Source of the DNA: a virus
IMG/VR virus record: IMGVR_UViG_3300042731_005759
Location: 62,001-126,000 of that record
Direction: 5' to 3' (one strand)
Length of the DNA: 64,000 nt
Under the pieces are notes generated by a model that saw nothing but the letters and a program-made list of their open reading frames with translations, was not told the origin of the DNA and searched no databases. The position numbers and the translations under genes were made by a program. Each line of letters starts with the position of its first letter. Within the stretch, counting starts at the first letter, position 1. Positions 59,155-64,000 of the stretch are shown here, one piece after another.

Positions 59155-61434
59155 ATGAGTTTTTTAAGTCAAAATAATGCAGAGTTTCTCTCAGCGAGGA
59201 TAACCCAAAAAGGAAGGAAATCTATTGCGGAAGGTAATTTCCAAATAAAGTTCTTTCAGATTGGTGATTCTGAATTTGACTACACAGCACCCTTTAATCG
59301 TTTAGATGGTATTCAAAATAATCCACAACAGAGTGTATTATCACCATTTGATAAAGACAGCCAAGTTAAATACCCGTATTTAATTGATACTGAGGGTACA
59401 ACAACATATGGTGTACCTATAATGGATTCAATCACTTCTACTATAAGAAATGGTATGGGTCCTGCGGGATTTATAACCGAATATAAACCATATGATGAAA
59501 CAGAATGTACAGGTACTACTGTGGAGTGTGCATCTATGAGATTACCATTAAATGGTTTTACAGGTACAAATGTTATCAGTTTCACAGAAACACAAGCTTA
59601 TTTGGATTGTAATAGTGGTTCACAAACTTCGATAGATACTAATAATTTATCTAGGTTTAATGGATGTGAATTCATTACAATTGTTTTTAATAATGAGTTT
59701 GTTAGTGAAGAACAAGTGGTCACAGGAAACTCCACAAGTAAGATATATAAAATAGTATCAATCAATACTGTAACAGGTACAACAACCACACCTCAATGTG
59801 ATAACGTAGTTACTGGTCAAACTACAATAACAATCGATAGACCAACACCTGATTTTTCAAATCACACAGGTTATGCAGAAGTTATCTGTAATAAATGTAA
59901 AATTGAACACCCATTAGAACCACAAACATCAACTGAATGTGTTTCGAGTCAAGTAGATCCGAGTGAACAACATGACCCATGGAAATTAAACGTTGTATGG
60001 AAAGAAAAACCAATCGGTGCTGATACTAATGGTATTGATGAAAGTTTAAGTGGATTCACAAGTAGTAAACATATATCCACAACAGAGTACTTAGGATATG
60101 GCTTATCTAATGGTCAGGTAACTAATACAGGTACTACATATTTTAATTCATATAGTGAAGAAATAACAGTAAAACCTGAAGAACAAAAATGTGTGGCAAT
60201 AGTACATTATAGTGAGTTAGGTCATATCTATGACGATCCCGATAGATTCTTTAAGTATGATGATTATATTGGTAGTTCAAATACTGAGGGTGTCTTAGTT
60301 GACGATGAAATTGTTACAGATGTTGAATTTTTTAATGTATATATTCCATTCATTTACTATGAAAATAGTACAGGAACAACAGTAGGTTCTGAATTTAAGA
60401 TGGACACTACTGATTATTATTTAGATTCAACTGTTGCGGGTACACCTGGTGATATTAGAACACAATATATAAAGTATAGGTATCTATTAGATGAGATAGG
60501 TAAAAAGGTAGGTAAAGTCTTCGTTGATAAAAAGATAATCGTATTCGATGACCAAGAATTGGTTTCATTATTAGAGTATCGTTCTAATAGGAGACACACC
60601 TTACCATCACCAAAAGTATATTCAATACCAAGTGAAAATTCTGCAGAAAACGCTTGTTTTGCGGGAACTACAGGACAAACGTATTGGGTAACTTACATGT
60701 TAACATATTCAGGTGACAAACAATTGAATGGTTTACCGTGTAATTACTTTACAAAAGTTGAGATAAATACAGAGGTTGATGGATGTGATATAACATATCC
60801 TTCTGATATTGCTTTCAAATTCGGAGGATCTTCAGACCATCCTAATGGGATAGGTTCTTTCCAACATCTAAAAACTGATTTATTAGATTCTACCGACGGA
60901 TATATTGCAGATACCTTTAAAGTTTTAATTCAAGAGACTACAAGTAATTCAGATTTACTACCAGATCCTAATCAATGGATTGAAATGGATTTTACATCTA
61001 AGATACCTAACCATACTGTTGGTAATTTAATTGATCCAACAAACTTAAGAGACCATAGTTTTACTATTTTACTTAGTGATATAGATGCGGGTTCTTTATT
61101 TGACCTTGAAGACTATTTGATTACAGGTACTAATAGTACAAATTATATTCCTGATGAACCATCAACAGATCCACAGTTTGGTGATGAACAACCATTCCCT
61201 GGTAGTGTAAAACTAGTAAGATCTTCAGACATAGAGGAATTAAGGTTCTTAGTCAATTTACCAAATACTCAATTTACAAATACACAGAATCCAACACACC
61301 ACAACGCGGCGACAAAAGTGGTTACTGAAGTGGCATTATTAGATCAAAATAAAAATGTTTTGATTAATGCTAAGACTTCCTCTCCGATTAAAAGAGTCGG
61401 TACCCAAGTATTTTCTGTAAAATTAGATTTTTAA
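59155..61434 (+). CDS. Tail fibre/collar-like structural protein
   Basis: 759 residues. The N-terminus (FLSARITQKGRKSIAEGNF, then KFFQIGDSEFDY) has the layout of phage tail-collar fibre proteins, in which a T-x-x-G-x-x-x-L/I-A helix is followed by a strand and an x-x-G-D motif. The C-terminus (VVTEVALLDQNKNVLINAK, SPIKRVGTQVFSVKLDF) has the matching E-x-A-L-x-D-x-x-x strand pair. The middle carries many Cys residues (CNKCKIEHP, SSQVDPSEQ) and beta strands. The resemblance is weak, so the call is tentative. It is the last structural gene before the second replication block; no terminator hairpin is visible after it, only a T-run. Confidence 0.5.
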   Translation: MSFLSQNNAEFLSARITQKGRKSIAEGNFQIKFFQIGDSEFDYTAPFNRLDGIQNNPQQSVLSPFDKDSQVKYPYLIDTEGTTTYGVPIMDSITSTIRNGMGPAGFITEYKPYDETECTGTTVECASMRLPLNGFTGTNVISFTETQAYLDCNSGSQTSIDTNNLSRFNGCEFITIVFNNEFVSEEQVVTGNSTSKIYKIVSINTVTGTTTTPQCDNVVTGQTTITIDRPTPDFSNHTGYAEVICNKCKIEHPLEPQTSTECVSSQVDPSEQHDPWKLNVVWKEKPIGADTNGIDESLSGFTSSKHISTTEYLGYGLSNGQVTNTGTTYFNSYSEEITVKPEEQKCVAIVHYSELGHIYDDPDRFFKYDDYIGSSNTEGVLVDDEIVTDVEFFNVYIPFIYYENSTGTTVGSEFKMDTTDYYLDSTVAGTPGDIRTQYIKYRYLLDEIGKKVGKVFVDKKIIVFDDQELVSLLEYRSNRRHTLPSPKVYSIPSENSAENACFAGTTGQTYWVTYMLTYSGDKQLNGLPCNYFTKVEINTEVDGCDITYPSDIAFKFGGSSDHPNGIGSFQHLKTDLLDSTDGYIADTFKVLIQETTSNSDLLPDPNQWIEMDFTSKIPNHTVGNLIDPTNLRDHSFTILLSDIDAGSLFDLEDYLITGTNSTNYIPDEPSTDPQFGDEQPFPGSVKLVRSSDIEELRFLVNLPNTQFTNTQNPTHHNAATKVVTEVALLDQNKNVLINAKTSSPIKRVGTQVFSVKLDF

Positions 61435-61446
61435 GATTTACAATTA

Positions 61447-61459
61447 ACTTTTTTTTGTC
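61447..61459 (+). promoter_or_regulatory. ACTTTTTTTTGTC motif, candidate early promoter
   Basis: Thirteen bases identical to 62198-62210, and nearly the same as 11014-11025. It lies 25 bases before the resolvase ATG, with an AT-rich TATATATTAAT stretch between. Confidence 0.35.
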
Positions 61460-61484
61460 TATATATTAATTCATAAGTCATATT

Positions 61485-62090
61485 ATGGACAAAAAATTTA
61501 AAAACAAACCAAAAATTTTAGGTTTAGATATTTCAACCAAAACAATTGGGTGGGCTTTATTTGATATAACCGCATCACATCTTTTGGAACTGACACATTT
61601 CTCACCTAAAATTAAACCAAAACCTGAAGATAAGATTGAGGAATTACTTAAAAAGTCTGAGGCGTTTAGAAAACATTTAGAGAACTATAAAAATATCGGT
61701 ATAACAAAAATCATAATTGAGGAACCACTTCTAAATTCTAATAATGTCTACACAGTAGGAACATTACTTAGGTATAATAGTATGGTTTTAAAATCATGTT
61801 ATGATGTATTAGGGTTAGTACCAACATTTATATCCACATATAATGCAAGAAAGTTTGCGTTTCCTGACCTAGTCGGTGAAAATGCAAAGGGAAGAAATGT
61901 GTTATTTGGGGGTTATCCTAAAACAATCGATAAAAAACACGTTGTTTGGGAACACGTTAATGATCTCTTTCCTGAAGTTACATGGTTATACGCAAGAACA
62001 GGTAACCTTAAAAAAGAAAATTATGATATGAGTGATGCGGCAACTGCGGTTATTGGTTACGTAAATAAAATTAAAAGTGAAGATAACTAA
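61485..62090 (+). CDS. RuvC-like Holliday junction resolvase
   Basis: 201 residues with an RNase H-like fold. The first strand KILGLDISTKTIGW carries catalytic D15; KIIIEEPLL carries E79/E80; the last helix YDMSDAATAVIGY carries D181 and D184. This order and spacing fit RuvC-type resolvases, which cut four-way junctions. In a T4-type life cycle it would resolve branched replicative DNA before packaging, the task of endonuclease VII in T4. It stands at the head of a short replication block with primase and nuclease, separated from the structural genes by a T-run motif. Substrate specificity is inferred from the fold only. Confidence 0.8.
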   Translation: MDKKFKNKPKILGLDISTKTIGWALFDITASHLLELTHFSPKIKPKPEDKIEELLKKSEAFRKHLENYKNIGITKIIIEEPLLNSNNVYTVGTLLRYNSMVLKSCYDVLGLVPTFISTYNARKFAFPDLVGENAKGRNVLFGGYPKTIDKKHVVWEHVNDLFPEVTWLYARTGNLKKENYDMSDAATAVIGYVNKIKSEDN

Positions 62091-62136
62091 ACAAGGGACT
62101 TTACTTTTTTAATTTAAATTCATATATTTAATAATA

Positions 62137-62207
62137 GGACGGGACGTGTAGAAATACACGTAAGGTTGGTAGTCCCTGGGATGTGGTGTTCTCAGGGACT
62201 TTTTTTT
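62137..62207 (+). ncRNA. Two-hairpin structured RNA / leader before primase
   Basis: Hairpin 1 is ACGTGTA/TACACGT (62144-62150 with 62155-62161) with a GAAA tetraloop. Hairpin 2 is AGTCCCTG/CAGGGACT (62171-62178 with 62193-62200), extendable by three pairs and followed by a T-run. GGGAC at 62141-62145 could instead pair with GTCCC at 62172-62176, which would break hairpin 2. The element is thus either a small terminated RNA or an attenuator in the primase leader. Confidence 0.55.
62171..62207 (+). terminator. Strong terminator hairpin upstream of primase
   Basis: 8-bp perfect stem plus a G-U and two further pairs, loop TGTGGTGT, followed by eight Ts. It ends 28 bases before the primase ATG, so primase expression needs readthrough or a promoter in that gap. 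Confidence 0.8.
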
Positions 62208-62234
62208 GTCAAAAATTTTTCGTATACTTTTACT

Positions 62235-63173
62235 ATGACCACCAATGAAACAGACTTTTCTCCAATTATAGACGTTTTAGAAGACGTTTTTGGTGATTAT
62301 AAAAATCACAATGACTATAGAGGTCAAATATCTTTTGACTGCCCTGTATGTTCCTATGAAATAAAGGGGTTAGATGCGGGTGATGGAAAGGGAAATCTCG
62401 AAATAAACTATAAAATGTTTGTTTATAAGTGTTGGTCGTGTGCGGAAACTCACGACACACATGGACACTTATCTAAGTTGGTTAGAAAATATGGATCACC
62501 ACGACAGATTAAACAATTTTTCTTGTTTCTACCTGATGAATTCATACAGGAGAAACAACAATATAAAAAAGTAAAGTTACCTTACAGTTTTACTCCATTT
62601 TCAGAAGTAACTGAAGGACAAAAACTTACACATTATTATAAACAAGCGATTAGATACATAAACTCAAGGAATATAACACCTGAAATGTTAGAAAAATATA
62701 AAATTGGGTACTGTACCGAGGGTTTGTACGAGAATCGAATTGTCGTACCATCTTATGATGGAAACGACAATCTAAATTATTTTGTTGCGAGATCATATTT
62801 GAGTTATTCTAAATTAAAATATAGAAATCCACAAGCGGATAAAGAGAAATTGATTTGGAATGAACATTTAATAGATTGGGAAAAACCAATTTATTTAGTA
62901 GAGGGGGTATTTGATAGTCTATTTGTTGAAAATTCAATACCTCTATTGGGTAAATTCCTAAATAATAACTTGTTTGAAAAGTTATATGATAATGCGAAGA
63001 AAATCATCATCGTGTTAGATGGTGATGCGTGGGATGATGCCGAAAGATTATACCATAGAATAAACGGAGGTAAGTTAATGGGTAAAATATGGATCATTAA
63101 ACTACCAATCGATAATGATATTGCGGATTTGAGAGGAGATCTCTCCAAATATCAAGAAATACAATTAGATTAA
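62235..63173 (+). CDS. gp61: DNA primase with zinc ribbon and TOPRIM domain
   Basis: 312 residues from ATG 62235; the in-frame ATG at 62166 lies upstream of the terminator hairpin and is rejected. The N-terminal zinc site has C36-x2-C39 (CPVC) and C66-x2-C69 (CWSC), with nearby His residues (THDTHGH). The TOPRIM domain has E223 in IYLVEGVFDS and D262-G-D264 in IVLDGDAWDD. These are the DnaG/gp61-type metal-binding residues. It should lay RNA primers on the lagging strand with the helicase encoded at 14539. The stop overlaps the next start (TAATG), so primase and the downstream nuclease are coupled. Confidence 0.9.
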   Translation: MTTNETDFSPIIDVLEDVFGDYKNHNDYRGQISFDCPVCSYEIKGLDAGDGKGNLEINYKMFVYKCWSCAETHDTHGHLSKLVRKYGSPRQIKQFFLFLPDEFIQEKQQYKKVKLPYSFTPFSEVTEGQKLTHYYKQAIRYINSRNITPEMLEKYKIGYCTEGLYENRIVVPSYDGNDNLNYFVARSYLSYSKLKYRNPQADKEKLIWNEHLIDWEKPIYLVEGVFDSLFVENSIPLLGKFLNNNLFEKLYDNAKKIIIVLDGDAWDDAERLYHRINGGKLMGKIWIIKLPIDNDIADLRGDLSKYQEIQLD

Positions 63174-64000
63174 TGAATTTAAAGGAAGAATCAGAGAAAA
63201 TTAGAAAGGTTTTAGATAGGAGACGAAAAGAACTCGACCTATCATTTATAGAGGAAGATCATTTATACTATATGAGAGGTAAAGAAGGTATAATTAGGTC
63301 TAATTACCCATCTGTTTCTAAAATTATCAAGAAATTTTACGAAGAGTTTGACGCTGAAGGTATCTCCTTAAGAATGGCGAAAGGTAACATACAAAGACAA
63401 AAGGAATTATTACAAGAATGGAAAGATAAAGGTACTTATGCGACTAATCAGGGTAGTAGAGTACACTATATACTTGAAAAGGTACTCATTGAACAGTATG
63501 GTGACTATAAAAACGTTAGGGAACCGATTTATCAATGTGATGATGAACAAATACAAAGAAGTGACAACATGATAAATGCGGGTAAAGACTTCTTGAAACT
63601 GATGCACGAAAGAAATGCAGTATTATTAGACACCGAGATCGTATTAGGTGATCCCGAGTTAGGTTATGTGGGTCAACCCGATAAAGTATGGTTAGTAGAA
63701 AATAAACAAGGTACTGATTACGGTATTTTGATAACAGATTGGAAAACAAATAAACCCGAAAACTTCAAAAAACAGAGATACACTAAAAAGATGTATTCTC
63801 CATTTGATAATATAGATAGTACTGCACTTGGACACTACTATTTACAACTACCATTTTATGGTAAACTACTTCTAAAAATGTTAGAAGGTACTGAATATGG
63901 TGATAAAAAATTATTAGGGAACATTGTAGTTCTTGTAAAAGAAGATGGTTCCTTTGAAGAGTATAAAGTCCCTGTTGAGGTAACTCAAAAGATACTTCTC
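63173..64000 (+). CDS. PD-(D/E)XK nuclease, RecB/Cas4-like (3' truncated)
   Basis: The frame is open from ATG 63173 to the window's right edge: 276 codons are visible and no stop is reached. The N-terminus is helical and charged. The nuclease core is clear: GYVGQPDKVW with D170, LITDWKTN with D189-x-K191 and YYLQLPFY with Q225-x3-Y229. This is the motif II-III and QxxxY combination of RecB-type nucleases (PDDEXK_1). A role in end processing for recombination or degradation of host DNA is likely. It begins at the last base of the primase gene. The C-terminus, which could hold an iron-sulphur cluster or helicase part, is not visible. Confidence 0.75.
   Translation, partial: MNLKEESEKIRKVLDRRRKELDLSFIEEDHLYYMRGKEGIIRSNYPSVSKIIKKFYEEFDAEGISLRMAKGNIQRQKELLQEWKDKGTYATNQGSRVHYILEKVLIEQYGDYKNVREPIYQCDDEQIQRSDNMINAGKDFLKLMHERNAVLLDTEIVLGDPELGYVGQPDKVWLVENKQGTDYGILITDWKTNKPENFKKQRYTKKMYSPFDNIDSTALGHYYLQLPFYGKLLLKMLEGTEYGDKKLLGNIVVLVKEDGSFEEYKVPVEVTQKILL

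Noticed and set aside
62166-62234. Upstream in-frame ATG for the primase
   Set aside because: It lies within the terminator-hairpin region, and its extra residues read through the stem and T-run; ATG 62235 starts a normal zinc-ribbon primase.
1-64000. tRNA, rRNA, integrase, transposase or CRISPR features
   Set aside because: Gaps were read for cloverleaf-like sequences and the proteins for recombinase motifs; none was found. Nothing indicates a temperate element.

Overview
The window is a gene-dense, AT-rich piece of a large tailed-phage genome. All recognisable genes lie on the + strand, and no non-coding stretch exceeds about 150 bases. It carries a T4-type replication and nucleotide set: gp32-like SSB, UvsX recombinase, FEN-type 5' exonuclease, DnaB/gp41-type helicase, class Ia ribonucleotide reductase, RuvC-like resolvase, TOPRIM primase and a RecB-like nuclease. 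It also carries contractile-tail baseplate proteins (gp25-like, gp6/baseplate-J-like, gp53-like, hub-like, P2 gpI-like). This suggests a large myovirus of the T4 superfamily. A Bacteroidota host is likely: translation starts lack Shine-Dalgarno sequences and are A-rich, and one fibre protein carries a long series of SprB-type repeats, a family known from the Flavobacterium gliding adhesin. The host assignment is an inference.

Layout. 1-9693: three tail/baseplate structural genes, the first cut by the window's left edge. 9744-10963: three small genes, one with an acidic repeat and one with a Dps/ferritin-like look. 11063-15942: replication and recombination block (SSB, structured RNA, UvsX, FEN nuclease, a small internally duplicated protein, helicase). 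15956-20057: NrdB, NrdA and a QueC-like PP-loop enzyme. 20124-38631: baseplate and tail genes ending in a 2485-residue protein whose N-terminal half looks like baseplate and whose C-terminal part is a very long Pro/Thr/Ser linker. 38672-59136: an array of nine large and small display proteins. 59155-61434: another structural protein. 61485-64000: resolvase, a short structured RNA, primase and a nuclease open at the right edge.

The most unusual part is 35897-59136. Each gene has a short beta-rich N-terminal domain, a Pro/Thr-rich linker written in a gene-specific dialect, and different C-terminal modules: cadherin-like and SprB repeats, Cys-bearing domains, an FN3-like domain, an amicyanin-like cupredoxin with all four type 1 copper ligands, a right-handed beta-helix enzyme-like domain, and an Asp-box propeller. 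Twenty-two copies of an acidic N-C-D-F-D-(V/I)-D-(V/I)-D motif are set in the linkers of three of these genes. Exact 32-56 bp in-frame direct repeats join linkers of different genes, so homologous recombination would swap or delete whole modules without breaking the frame. This looks like a modular, recombinable adhesin or display system at the baseplate and fibres.

Two putative control signals recur. TATTTATA (or a one-base variant) lies just upstream of ten genes in the structural regions, and ACTTTTTTTTGTC (or a close variant) upstream of three replication genes. Two compact structured RNAs with terminator-like 3' ends precede uvsX and the primase gene. No tRNA, rRNA, CRISPR array, integrase or insertion sequence was seen.
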